Below, piece by piece: positions 1 to 7,561 of a DNA stretch of 38,879 nucleotides. The position numbers and the translations under genes were made by a program. The DNA comes from Hymenobacter montanus (lineage in GTDB: Bacteria > Bacteroidota > Bacteroidia > Cytophagales > Hymenobacteraceae): the NCBI RefSeq assembly GCF_014699115.1, contig NZ_JACXAD010000035.1:1-38879 (forward strand), in the 5' to 3' direction. How positions within the stretch are numbered: the stretch's first letter is position 1; every line of letters begins with the position of its first letter. The notes under the pieces are model-generated. The model worked only from the letters and a program-made list of their open reading frames with translations, was not told where the DNA came from and did no database searches.

Positions 1-41
1 ACTAACTTCCATTCCAGGTCACTTAATTCATGGCGACGCAT
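1..41 (-). CDS. IS5-family transposase, N-terminal fragment cut by window edge
   Basis: Fourteen codons from ATG at 41 are visible before the sequence ends. The residues RRHELS then EWK are shared with the transposase at 36615-36950. The start is supported by that match and by its distance to the adjacent inverted-repeat end. It is a different copy, since several residues differ. Confidence 0.75.
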   Translation of the reverse strand, partial: MRRHELSDLEWKL

Positions 42-75
42 AGCCCAAAATTAACCCTACACTGTCCACACACCC
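1..75 (-). mobile_element. Terminal fragment of an IS5-family insertion sequence
   Basis: The minus strand opens a reading frame at 41 (ATG at 41-39) that runs off the window edge and reads MRRHELSDLEWKLV. This matches the transposase start of the IS at 36191-36983 (MRRHELSEQEWKVV). Outside the start codon lies a terminus containing TGTCCACACA (63-72), nearly the same as the inner and outer ends of the distal IS. By alignment with that IS the element ends at about 75, followed by TAA, which fits the YTAR-type target of this group. Only the transposase 5' end and one terminal repeat are inside the window, so whether the element is complete cannot be judged. Confidence 0.8.
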
Positions 76-248
76 TAATTAACCAGTGGTGCATTTTCAT
101 TCTATAAAGCATTCACCGTAGCTTAAGAGGCTGGCCCGAATAAATAAGGGCTCTGCGCCAATCCTGTAGTTGTTAGCCTCCGGGAGAAGACACCTTCGGT
201 CGGGGCTTTGCGTTACCTTGCTTCTACTTATTCATTCCCACCCAAGCC

Positions 249-1151
249 ATGTCTTTGCTCTTCAACGATTTTGCTTCCTGGCAGGCGCACTGCGCCGATA
301 CTGGTCAGCCCCTGCATCAGCCGGTCTTAAACTATGAGATCGAGCAAAAAGGCCGCACCGAGGAAGAAATATGGAATGGCCTGCAACGTGCCTACGACGT
401 GATGCGCGACGCCGTGCACGAAGGGCTTACCGGCGACATGACTTCACGGTCGGGCATGATAAACAACGGCGCTAAAAAGATTGCGGCCTCGCCCGTTACC
501 GTGCTCTCACCTGAATTCAAGCAGCTTATCACCCGGGCTCTGGGTGCCAAAGAAGTGAACTCCTGCATGGGGCGGGTGGTTGCCGCGCCCACGGCGGGGG
601 CCTCGGGCATTTTGCCCGGCGTGCTGGTGACGCTGCAGGATTTGCACAAGCTCGAAGACCACCGAATTCTGGAGGGTCTGCTGGTGGCGGCGGGCATCGC
701 CCTGATTATCGAGCAGAACGCGTCGCTGGCCGGGGCTGTGGGGGGCTGCCAGGCCGAAACCGGTTCGGCCGCCGCCATGGGCAGCGGCGCCATCGTGTAC
801 TGCCTCGGTGGGTCCGTGGAGCAGGTATTTGCGGCCGTTGCTATCACCATTCAGTGCATGCTGGGGTTGGTGTGCGACCCCGTGGCGGGGCTGGTGGAGG
901 TGCCCTGCGTGGTGCGCAACGCCTCCGCGGCCGCCATTGCCTTCAGCTCGGCCCAGATTGCCATTGCCGGCGTCGACCCCGTTATCCCCGTCGATCAGTG
1001 CGTGGCCGCGCTCGGCGAAGTGGGCCAGTCCATGGAAACGCGCTACAAGGAAACTGCCCTCGGGGGCCTCGCCAACACCACGCGGGGCCGGGAAATCGAG
1101 CAGCGCGTACTGGTGCAGGATATCAACATTCTGCCCGATGATGGTGAGTGA
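249..1151 (+). CDS. sdaAA: L-serine ammonia-lyase (serine dehydratase), iron-sulfur-dependent, alpha subunit
   Basis: The predicted cytoplasmic enzyme deaminates L-serine to pyruvate and ammonia using a labile [4Fe-4S] cluster. The 300 residues match the alpha (catalytic) chain in length. Visible hallmarks are the segment SCMGRVVAAPTAGASG (Cys106), GGCQAETG (Cys167), and LGLVCDPVAGLVEVPC (Cys209 and Cys220), the region that holds the cluster ligands in this family. The start ATG at 249 gives a typical Bacteroidota N-terminus (SLLFNDFASW). In two-chain enzymes a beta subunit is needed; none is in the window and an IS end lies just upstream, so the partner is elsewhere or outside the window. 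The next gene converges on it. Confidence 0.93.
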   Translation: MSLLFNDFASWQAHCADTGQPLHQPVLNYEIEQKGRTEEEIWNGLQRAYDVMRDAVHEGLTGDMTSRSGMINNGAKKIAASPVTVLSPEFKQLITRALGAKEVNSCMGRVVAAPTAGASGILPGVLVTLQDLHKLEDHRILEGLLVAAGIALIIEQNASLAGAVGGCQAETGSAAAMGSGAIVYCLGGSVEQVFAAVAITIQCMLGLVCDPVAGLVEVPCVVRNASAAAIAFSSAQIAIAGVDPVIPVDQCVAALGEVGQSMETRYKETALGGLANTTRGREIEQRVLVQDINILPDDGE

Positions 1152-1188
1152 AGCATGCCAAGTCGGCTTTTTAAACAGCTTCACCATC
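1140..1188 (+). terminator. Possible hairpin at the end of sdaAA, between convergent genes
   Basis: The 3' end of the gene can pair imperfectly: GATGGTGA..AGC (1140-1154, with a small bulge) against GCTTCACCATC (1178-1188). There is no clear U tract after the stem, so this is a weak terminator candidate. Confidence 0.25.
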
Positions 1189-1230
1189 TAGGTAAAAGGC
1201 CGCTGCCCGAACTCCCTGCTTAATCAGGCC

Positions 1231-2289
1231 TCACACCGCCGTTTTTAACCGTGGCGCCATGGTAAGGTGGGCCAGGAATTCCAGGGCTGGCGCGTAGCGG
1301 GCGCGTAATTGCTGGTAGTGCTGCCAGGCGGCATCGCGGTCTTGGTTCATGGGTATGCCACCCGCCGCCAGCTCTTGCCACGCGAGCTCAAAATCGGCCC
1401 GCTGGGGTTCTTTGGCGTCCTCGCCCGGCAGGATGCTGGATGGCTCGGAGCCGGCTTTATCGTCGAAGAAGCGGTATACCCGATTCAGGGCCAGGCAGCC
1501 CGCTTTGAAAGTAAGCTCTATCTGGCGGGGCCGGGGGCCCTCCACGGCGGCAAAGAGTAAGACGGCGGTGTCCAGAATTAGGCCGCTGCTGGTTACCCAG
1601 GAGCGCCCGGGCTGGGGCGAGCGGAAGAAAGAGAGAATGGGTAGGGAGGTATGGCTTTCCTCAATCTCCACAAACCACCGCTCCCATTCAGCCCATTGCA
1701 ACTCGTTGTCCTGCAGCGAGCTGTTATGGTTGAGCCAGTTCAGCAAACACGCGGCCGTGGGTGGGGTACCGGCCCGCAGCTCCAGCAACGCTACCGTGAC
1801 TTCCCGCCGCGAAAAGGCCTGGTAAATGGTGGGCAGATACGACAGCAGCAGCGTGAGTAACAGCAGCCCCAACGTGGCTTCGGAGTAGGTAAGCGGCGTA
1901 GTGAAGCCGTGATGAGGGGTGGCAGAGCCCAGCGTGAGTAAGGAGCTATTGCTCAGTACGTAGCACTGCACCCAACTGCCTTCGCCCAGGGCCCAGTAGA
2001 GGCTGGTGTAGCCCAGGCTCACCAACGCCTCCCACACCACGGGCAGAGCCACGAGGGCCACCGGCGCGTAGTGAGCGATAATTTTGTCGCGGCGCTCGTA
2101 GGAGTGGGCCAGCTTAGCGACCAGGTCGAAGATGGCGCGGATGCCCACGAACACCCACACGTTCAGGCGTACTACCTCGTTGCGGGGCAGCACGAACGAG
2201 CGAATGGCGGCCGACAGGGTGGTGATGACGAGTATCACGCCCCCCATACCAGTAAGCACGCGCAGGGCCAACAAGAGGAAGTGCTGCAT
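1231..2289 (-). CDS. Multi-pass membrane protein with possible channel-like pore segment, unknown function
   Basis: A 352-residue protein if ATG at 2289 is used; a TTG two codons earlier is also open. Hydrophobic segments appear near residues 4-28, 36-58, 75-95 and 135-155, with a long soluble C-terminal half rich in charged residues. The stretch SNSSLLTLGSATPHHG between two membrane segments is reminiscent of the pore helix and selectivity region of two-TM potassium-channel modules, although no exact TVGYG is present. It lies 66 bp downstream of lutB on the same strand and may be co-transcribed. I do not recognise a named family; the channel idea is an inference from layout only. Confidence 0.7.
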   Translation of the reverse strand: MQHFLLLALRVLTGMGGVILVITTLSAAIRSFVLPRNEVVRLNVWVFVGIRAIFDLVAKLAHSYERRDKIIAHYAPVALVALPVVWEALVSLGYTSLYWALGEGSWVQCYVLSNSSLLTLGSATPHHGFTTPLTYSEATLGLLLLTLLLSYLPTIYQAFSRREVTVALLELRAGTPPTAACLLNWLNHNSSLQDNELQWAEWERWFVEIEESHTSLPILSFFRSPQPGRSWVTSSGLILDTAVLLFAAVEGPRPRQIELTFKAGCLALNRVYRFFDDKAGSEPSSILPGEDAKEPQRADFELAWQELAAGGIPMNQDRDAAWQHYQQLRARYAPALEFLAHLTMAPRLKTAV

Positions 2290-2355
2290 AACCAAGGAAA
2301 ATGCTGCTTACGAGCAAATCCCCGGAAACGCCGAACCCTCAAGGTATTGCCGAAC

Positions 2356-3735
2356 CTATTGTGGCGTCTTCCGGTGCTTCCACAGCTCCCGGAACGACTG
2401 CGGAGCCACGGCCAGGGCTTCGCGCCGCTTGTTCCAGCCCACCTGGCCTAGCAGGCGGCTGAGGCTCCAGTCTTTAATGCCAGCCGGCAGGACGTCCAGC
2501 GCCCAGCGGTGTTGCATGCTCCATTTCCAGAGGCCAATGGCTGCCCGCTCCTCGGTGGGGGTATGACCTTCCTCCACGCTCTGCTGGCGGTTGAGAAGCA
2601 GTAAGTTATGGAGGGGAATGCGCACCGGGCACACGCTGGTGCAGGCGCCGCACAGGCTACTGGCGTAGCTCAGGTGCTTGTGCTCGGGCAGGCCCGACAG
2701 ATGCGGGCTGATAACCGAGCCGATGGGGCCGGAGTAGGTAGTCTCGTACGTATGGCCGCCGATGTTTTTGTACACCGGACACACGTTGAGGCAGGCCCCG
2801 CAGCGAATGCAGCGCAGGGCCGCCCGCTTGTCGGGCTGGGCCAGCAGGGTGGTGCGGCCGTTGTCGAGCAGAATCACGACCATTTCTTCCGGCCCATCGA
2901 CCTCGCCGGGCTGGCGCGGCCCGAAGTACACCGTGTTGTACACCGTAACCTGTTGGCCGGTGCCGCTGGTGCTGAGCAGGGGCCAGAACAGGTCCAGGTC
3001 GGTTAGGCGGGCAATAACTTTCTCGATGCCGACCACCGCGATGTGCAGCTTGGGAAAGGTGGCCGACAGGCGGGCGTTGCCTTCGTTCTCGGTCACGGCC
3101 ACCGCGCCGGCATCCGCAATGAGGAAGTTGCCGCCGGTGACGCCCACCTCGGCGGCGGTATACTTGTCGCGGAGCAGGTGCCGGGCCGTGAGCACCAGCT
3201 TTTGGGCGTCGTCGGTCGATTCCGTGCCCAGGTGCTTCACGAAGATGTCGTTGATGTCGGCCTTGCTCAGGTGCATGGCGGGCGTCACGATGTGGTAGGG
3301 CCGCTCGCCGTTCAGCTGCACGATGTACTCCCCCAGGTCGGTTTCTACGGACTCAATGCCTTGGGTGGCCAGGTACTGGTTGAGGTGAATCTCCTCGGTG
3401 GTCATGCTCTTGGCTTTCACCACCGTCCTGGTATTGCGTGCTTTGGTAAGCTTGCCAATTTCGGCCAGGGCCTCGGCGGCATCCTGCGCCCAGATAACCC
3501 GGCCCCCGCGGGCTGTGAAGTTGGCTTCGAACTGCAGGAGGTATTCGTCCAGCTTCTCCAGCACGGTGGCCTTGAGGTAGGCGCCCCGGTCGCGGGCCAA
3601 CTCGTGCTGGTCGTAGAGTTGCAGGCCGGCGCTCACGGCCGCGTCGTACTTGCCGATGTTGAACCGGATTTTACGGCGGTGCTCCCGGTCGAAGGCTTTC
3701 GCTTCGGCGTCTTTGAGAAATTGTTCGGCCTTCAT
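2356..3735 (-). CDS. lutB: LutB-like iron-sulfur protein (lactate utilisation)
   Basis: In characterised bacteria LutB works with LutA and LutC to oxidise L-lactate to pyruvate. The 459-residue protein has the LUD-type N-terminal region (about 60-290) followed by two ferredoxin-like cysteine clusters, CIRCGACLNVCP (Cys309, 312, 315, 319) and CGACTSVCP (Cys362, 365, 369), which would carry [4Fe-4S] centres. Length and order of parts fit LutB (YkgF). The start is ATG at 3735, immediately next to an inverted repeat that covers the place where a promoter would be expected. No lutA or lutC is in the window; the downstream neighbour is an unrelated membrane protein. Confidence 0.9.
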   Translation of the reverse strand: MKAEQFLKDAEAKAFDREHRRKIRFNIGKYDAAVSAGLQLYDQHELARDRGAYLKATVLEKLDEYLLQFEANFTARGGRVIWAQDAAEALAEIGKLTKARNTRTVVKAKSMTTEEIHLNQYLATQGIESVETDLGEYIVQLNGERPYHIVTPAMHLSKADINDIFVKHLGTESTDDAQKLVLTARHLLRDKYTAAEVGVTGGNFLIADAGAVAVTENEGNARLSATFPKLHIAVVGIEKVIARLTDLDLFWPLLSTSGTGQQVTVYNTVYFGPRQPGEVDGPEEMVVILLDNGRTTLLAQPDKRAALRCIRCGACLNVCPVYKNIGGHTYETTYSGPIGSVISPHLSGLPEHKHLSYASSLCGACTSVCPVRIPLHNLLLLNRQQSVEEGHTPTEERAAIGLWKWSMQHRWALDVLPAGIKDWSLSRLLGQVGWNKRREALAVAPQSFRELWKHRKTPQ

Positions 3736-4351
3736 GAGCGCAGGGTTTCGCGAAGTTTTAAAAGGAAGTCTCGCTAAGGGGGGCTGGCTTATTAGTGGCG
3801 GAACCAGTCTGGGTAAAACAATTCCCTTGATTTTAAGTGATTGCTCCTAAGTGATTTGTGCCTGGGTAATCGCCTATTCAGGATGCCAGATGAGTAGGAC
3901 TGCCTTCTCTAGACCAGTATTTGTGACCGGCTACTTAAGCCAATAAAAAACAAGTCTCGCTAAGTGGGGGCTGGCTTATTAGTGGAGGTTGTTGACTAGG
4001 CGAATGATGTTGCCTTTCAGTGATTCAGGAGTTGCTTGGCATGAATGGGGCTGAGGGTTTCGCGGGATTTTAATTCGAAAATTACCTTGTTTTCCACCAG
4101 AACGTCGAGGCGAAAGCCAATGGCCAGCTTCACTCCATCATAAATCACGGGAATGGGTACCTGAGTTTCCACTTCCAAGCCGGCTTTCCGTAAATCATGC
4201 GTAAGAGCCGCCTCGTACACCGACTCAAGAAGCCCGGGCCCCAAACGGTATGCACCCGAAAAGCAGCAGTACCAGCTTGGAAATCTCGCTTTCGCTCATA
4301 CCCCAAACTTAGCGAGACTTCCCTTCAAAACTTAGCGAAACTTTGCGCTCA
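3735..4351. repeat. Nested inverted repeats enclosing a GxxExxY pseudogene (possible non-autonomous mobile unit)
   Basis: The outer arms are 3735-3778 and 4308-4351, 44 bp each, with 5 mismatches by eye when one is reverse-complemented. The 13-mer AAGTCTCGCTAAG occurs at 3766-3778 and 3952-3964 and in reverse at 4308-4320. A one-base variant lies in reverse at 4331-4343. The inner pair 3952-3964 / 4308-4320 is a perfect 13-bp inverted repeat bracketing the GxxExxY reading frame. A 33/34-bp direct repeat (3766-3798 and 3952-3985) also contains the gene's 3' end. The outer arms abut the lutB start codon and the M28 peptidase stop codon, so the unit fills the whole gap between these genes. Confidence 0.75.
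3979..4299 (-). pseudogene. Decayed GxxExxY protein gene (PD-(D/E)XK nuclease-like family)
   Basis: The longest intact piece (4017-4244) reads GPGLLESVYEAAL..., then GFRLDVLVENKVIFELKS, with the G-x-x-E-x-x-Y signature and the D...E-x-K nuclease-like core. Upstream, ATG at 4299 starts MSESEISKLV, the usual family N-terminus. The frame must shift to read AAFRVHTV and shift again before GPGLLES; the second shift looks like a missing T in a T run. Downstream, QLLNH stops early, but another frame continues as LKGNIIRLVNNLH with TAA at 3981-3979, the usual family C-terminus. About 20 or more codons are missing between the two parts. The gene therefore has at least two frameshifts and an internal deletion. 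The function of the family is not settled. Confidence 0.85.
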
Positions 4352-5998
4352 GGGTTTATTAGAATCCACCACAATGCGTTTCTCGCGGTTGGCCAGCTCC
4401 CAGGCCGTGTGGAATATCAATCGGGCCCGCTTCTCCATCTTATCGAATTGAATCTTGCTGATTTCGTCGGTCTCCATGTGGTAGTCGGCGTGGGTGCCGT
4501 TGAAGAAAAATGCCACCGGCACCTTGTTCACCGCGAAGTTGTAGTGGTCGGAACGGTAGTAGAAGCGGTTGGGGTCGGCCGGGTCATCGAACCGATAGTC
4601 TAAATGGAGCCGGGTGTAGCGCTTGTTTTGGGCTTCGTTGATGGTCTTTAGCTCCGAGGCCAGCTTGTCGGAGCCGATAACATATACGTAGTCGGCCTTG
4701 CCCTCGTGCTCAGGGTCGGTGCGGCCAATCATGTCCACGTTCAGGTCGGCCTCGGTATTAGTCAGTGGAAATACGGGGTGCTTGGAATAGTACTCCGAGC
4801 CAAATAGGCCCTTTTCCTCGCCGGTCACGCTCAGGAACAGCAGGCTGCGGCGGGGGCCGTGGCCTTCTTTCTTGGCGCGGGCAAACGCCTCCGCCAGGGC
4901 AATGATGGCCGCCGTGCCCGAGCCGTCGTCGTCGGCACCGTTGAACACCTGCCCATTCTGCACGCCCAAGTGGTCGTGATGTGCCGATAGCACGATAACA
5001 TCGTTTTTCTTATCGCTGCCCTCAATGAAGCCCAGCACGTTTTCCGTGCCCAATGGTACGCGCTGGCGGACCGCCTTAATCTGCATCGGGACTACTTTGA
5101 ACGGGGCCGGCACCGGCTGCTTGGTCGAGTTGATTTTGCTCAGGTACGTTTGCATAGCCGCCTCAGTGGTACCCAGCACTTGCAGGCCCACGGTGGCTGA
5201 AGCGAAGAACTGCGGCGCGCGGCTGGGATTTTCCTCGCTCGCCATCACGGTGGCGGGCCGGCTGATGTACGGCGCCAGGCGCGCGGCCTGCTTGGCAAAG
5301 TTGCTGGTTGGGTTAAAGCTGACGAAGAAAATCGTGCGGGCTCCCTTCTGTGAGGCCACCTGGGCTTTGGCGCGGTAGTCGTCGCCCCACTTGGTGGGCG
5401 AGCCGTCCGCGCTCAGCAGGGCTTTGCCTTCGGCGTCGGTGGGTTCGCCGAGCGCAATAAGCAGGTCTTTGCCCTTTATATCCAGTCCGGCGTAATCGGA
5501 ATAGCCGGGCTGCTCGATGCCGTAGCCCACAAACACGGGCGTCACAGTAGTTTCTTCCGTAAATGGCGAGTCGCTGAGGCCGTAGAAATCGACCAGCCAC
5601 TGGTAGCTGGTGCTGCCTACCTTGAGGGTGGCGTCCGGGGCCCAGGTCACCTGCTCCAGGTTGAAGCGTTGCTGGTACGGGTCCGCCGCCTTGGGTACCG
5701 GGCCCTGCAAGCCAGCCGCTTTGAACTGCTCGGCTACGTAGGCGGCGGCCATATGCTGGCCTTTGGTGCCCGTTTCGCGCCCTTCGTACTCGTCCGAAGC
5801 CAGCACGGCCAGGTGAGTGCGCAGGCGCTCCGCGGTTACCAGAGCAGCATACTTGGCGCTCCAGTCGGTAGCGCCCGTCTTCGGTGCTTGGGCCGGAGCT
5901 AAGCGGGTTTTCGGGGGGGTGACTTTCGCCTTGCCCTGGGCGTAAGCCGGGGCCGCGCTGGCCACCGCCAGCAAGGCAATCAGGAGTGTTTTATGCAT
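4349..5998 (-). CDS. Secreted M28-family zinc metallopeptidase with inserted PA-like domain
   Basis: The 549-residue protein starts with a signal peptide (MHKTLLIALLAVASAAPAYA, cleavage near residue 21). Zinc-ligand motifs of M28 aminopeptidases are all present: HHD (340-342), GADDDGSG (354-360), GEE (393-395), VDMIGR (421-426) and a late DYH. The insert between about residues 140 and 310 (VFVGYGI, then DIKGKDLLIALGEP) fits a protease-associated domain. It probably trims peptides in the periplasm or outside the cell. The gene follows ispF on the same strand after 118 bp. Its TGA at 4351-4349 overlaps the outer inverted repeat of the GxxExxY unit. Confidence 0.92.
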   Translation of the reverse strand: MHKTLLIALLAVASAAPAYAQGKAKVTPPKTRLAPAQAPKTGATDWSAKYAALVTAERLRTHLAVLASDEYEGRETGTKGQHMAAAYVAEQFKAAGLQGPVPKAADPYQQRFNLEQVTWAPDATLKVGSTSYQWLVDFYGLSDSPFTEETTVTPVFVGYGIEQPGYSDYAGLDIKGKDLLIALGEPTDAEGKALLSADGSPTKWGDDYRAKAQVASQKGARTIFFVSFNPTSNFAKQAARLAPYISRPATVMASEENPSRAPQFFASATVGLQVLGTTEAAMQTYLSKINSTKQPVPAPFKVVPMQIKAVRQRVPLGTENVLGFIEGSDKKNDVIVLSAHHDHLGVQNGQVFNGADDDGSGTAAIIALAEAFARAKKEGHGPRRSLLFLSVTGEEKGLFGSEYYSKHPVFPLTNTEADLNVDMIGRTDPEHEGKADYVYVIGSDKLASELKTINEAQNKRYTRLHLDYRFDDPADPNRFYYRSDHYNFAVNKVPVAFFFNGTHADYHMETDEISKIQFDKMEKRARLIFHTAWELANREKRIVVDSNKP

Positions 5999-6012
5999 TC
6001 TATAATTTAAGA

Positions 6013-6020
6013 GAAAGATA
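6013..6020 (-). promoter_or_regulatory. Possible -7 element of the M28 peptidase gene
   Basis: Read on the minus strand this is TATCTTTC, one base from the Bacteroidota -7 consensus TAnnTTTG, about 14 bases before the ATG at 5998. I could not find a convincing -33 element at the right distance. Confidence 0.3.
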
Positions 6021-6116
6021 CAGTAACGCGCAGTGGCGTTTGTTTATGAATTGATAATCAGAAAATTGCTGAAATTTGGGGCCGGTACTCGGGTATCTCT
6101 ATCAGTCCAGTTGGTC

Positions 6117-6596
6117 TTACAGCTTCTGAATGAGCACTGTCGCGTAGGCCGCTACTCCCTCTTGCCGACCTACAAAACCCAGTTTTTCGGTGGTGGTTGC
6201 TTTGATGGAAATATCATCCTCGGCAATGCCCATCACGGCCGCCAGCACGCGCTGCATTTCGGCAATATGCGGGTTCACCTTGGGCTGCTCCAGGCAAATG
6301 GTGGAATCGATGTTCCCCACCTCATAGCCCTTCGAGCGCAGTAAGCGCATTACCTCGCCCAGCAGCCGTTTGGAGTCGATGCCTTTATACTGCGGGTCGG
6401 TGTCGGGGAAGTGGAAGCCGATGTCCCGGAGGTTGGCCGCCCCCAGGAGCGCGTCGCAAATGACGTGGATGAGCACGTCGGCGTCGGAGTGGCCCAGGGC
6501 GCCGTGGGTGTGGGGCACCAGAATCCCGCCGAGCCAAAATGGCCGGCCCTCCTGCAGTTGGTGAACGTCGTAGCCGAAGCCGGTGCGAATTTTCAT
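6117..6596 (-). CDS. ispF: 2-C-methyl-D-erythritol 2,4-cyclodiphosphate synthase
   Basis: IspF catalyses the fifth step of the MEP isoprenoid pathway, cyclising CDP-methylerythritol 2-phosphate with release of CMP. The 159-residue length is normal. Metal ligands are visible as GYDVH (Asp10, His12) and GHSDADVLIH (His44). The substrate-binding segments DIGFHFPDTDP and IKATTTEKLGFVGRQEG near the C-terminus are also typical. The start ATG at 6596 (MKIRTGFGYDVH) is preferred to an upstream in-frame start because homologues begin here. No other MEP-pathway genes are nearby. Confidence 0.96.
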   Translation of the reverse strand: MKIRTGFGYDVHQLQEGRPFWLGGILVPHTHGALGHSDADVLIHVICDALLGAANLRDIGFHFPDTDPQYKGIDSKRLLGEVMRLLRSKGYEVGNIDSTICLEQPKVNPHIAEMQRVLAAVMGIAEDDISIKATTTEKLGFVGRQEGVAAYATVLIQKL

Positions 6597-6860
6597 GAGA
6601 GTGTGTAAAAAAGCCGATGCGGACACCGCAAAAGTACCCGCCAGCCAGTTCTTGGGCGAGCTGAGCAGCGCTTCTTATCTGCAGGCTGATGCCGGAATAG
6701 GCTGGTGTTTGACTAAAATTATTAGCTTTGCGTTGCTACTGGGCTTAGCTCGTCCGTTGGTCGGGCAGCAAATATTCAGCTATGGCTAAAATAAAGTACT
6801 CACTCATCCGTCGTCCTTCGGGTTAAAAACGACTCCGCTGCAAGCCCTGAAAAAAATGAC
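6597..6860. other. Intergenic region between ispF and the efflux operon
   Basis: This gap between divergent genes has no convincing gene. It holds a plus-strand TAGCTTTG (6723-6730) resembling a Bacteroidota -7 element. A 14-codon frame follows (ATG at 6782, TAA ending at 6826) reading MAKIKYSLIRRPSG, which could be a gene start cut short or chance. Confidence 0.5.
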
Positions 6861-6888
6861 GGAAACTTTGGGTTCATTAAAAGTTTCC
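6861..6888. promoter_or_regulatory. Perfect 9-bp inverted repeat, probable TetR-family operator
   Basis: GGAAACTTT (6861-6869) and AAAGTTTCC (6880-6888) are exact reverse complements separated by 10 bp, giving a 28-bp site. It overlaps the -33 region and spacer of the promoter of the TetR-type gene whose ATG is at 6912. A regulator bound here would block RNA polymerase, so autorepression of the whole efflux locus is likely. The site length fits operators bound by TetR dimers. Confidence 0.7.
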
Positions 6889-6900
6889 ATTGTATCTTTG
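6866..6900 (+). promoter_or_regulatory. Bacteroidota-type promoter of the efflux locus
   Basis: TATCTTTG (6893-6900) matches the -7 consensus TAnnTTTG, and CTTTG (6866-6870) can serve as the -33 element with a 22-bp gap. The ATG follows 11 bases after the -7 box, so the leader is very short. The inverted repeat 6861-6888 lies inside the promoter. Confidence 0.7.
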
Positions 6901-6911
6901 CGGCGTCAGTT

Positions 6912-7523
6912 ATGGAAATCAAAGACCGAATCCTGCAGCACGCGCAAAGGCTTTTCATGCGCAACGGCATCAAAAGCGTGAGCATGGACGACATCGCCGC
7001 CGACCTGGCGATGTCGAAAAAGACCCTCTACAAGTGGTTTGAGAACAAGGACCAGATTGTGCTTGACATGATGCACCGCCATCTCCTCGACACCCAACGC
7101 GAGTGTGCCAACGTGATGAAGGACGCCAACTCGGCCATCGACGAGCTGTTTCGGCTGATGGAATGGATGAAGCAGGAGTTTGCCAACGTACACCCCAGCA
7201 TTTTCTACGACCTCCAGAAGTTCCACGCCGAAGCCTGGAAGCTGTGGCTCACCCACAAAAATGAATTCATCCTCTCCCAAATCATTGACAACCTGCGCCG
7301 TGGCATTGCCGAAGGCCTTTTTCGACCCGACCTGGACGTCGAGGTGCTGGCGCGCCTGCGCCTGGCTCAGATAGAGTTGCAGTTCGATGCCACGCTCTAC
7401 CCGCCCCGGCAGTTCGGGGCCGAGCGCGTGTCGGTGGCGCTGGTCGAGCATTTCATGATGGGTGTAGCCACGCTCAAGGGCCACCGGCTCATCAACCAGT
7501 ACCGACACGTCATCGAAGAATAA
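6912..7523 (+). CDS. TetR/AcrR-family transcriptional regulator, likely efflux repressor
   Basis: The 203-residue protein has an N-terminal TetR DNA-binding domain. The recognition helices lie at residues 22-42 (SVSMDDIAADLAMSKKTLYKWF), preceded by ILQHAQRLFMRNGI. The remaining ~150 residues are a helical ligand-binding and dimerisation domain with no strong family signature. It is the first gene of an apparent operon with TolC, adaptor and RND pump genes, 38 bp before the next start. Together with the palindrome inside its own promoter, this points to a drug- or metabolite-responsive local repressor. The ligand cannot be inferred. Confidence 0.93.
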   Translation: MEIKDRILQHAQRLFMRNGIKSVSMDDIAADLAMSKKTLYKWFENKDQIVLDMMHRHLLDTQRECANVMKDANSAIDELFRLMEWMKQEFANVHPSIFYDLQKFHAEAWKLWLTHKNEFILSQIIDNLRRGIAEGLFRPDLDVEVLARLRLAQIELQFDATLYPPRQFGAERVSVALVEHFMMGVATLKGHRLINQYRHVIEE

Positions 7524-7561
7524 TCCGCTTTACCCCGCTCATCCGTTACCCTTTTGCTGTT

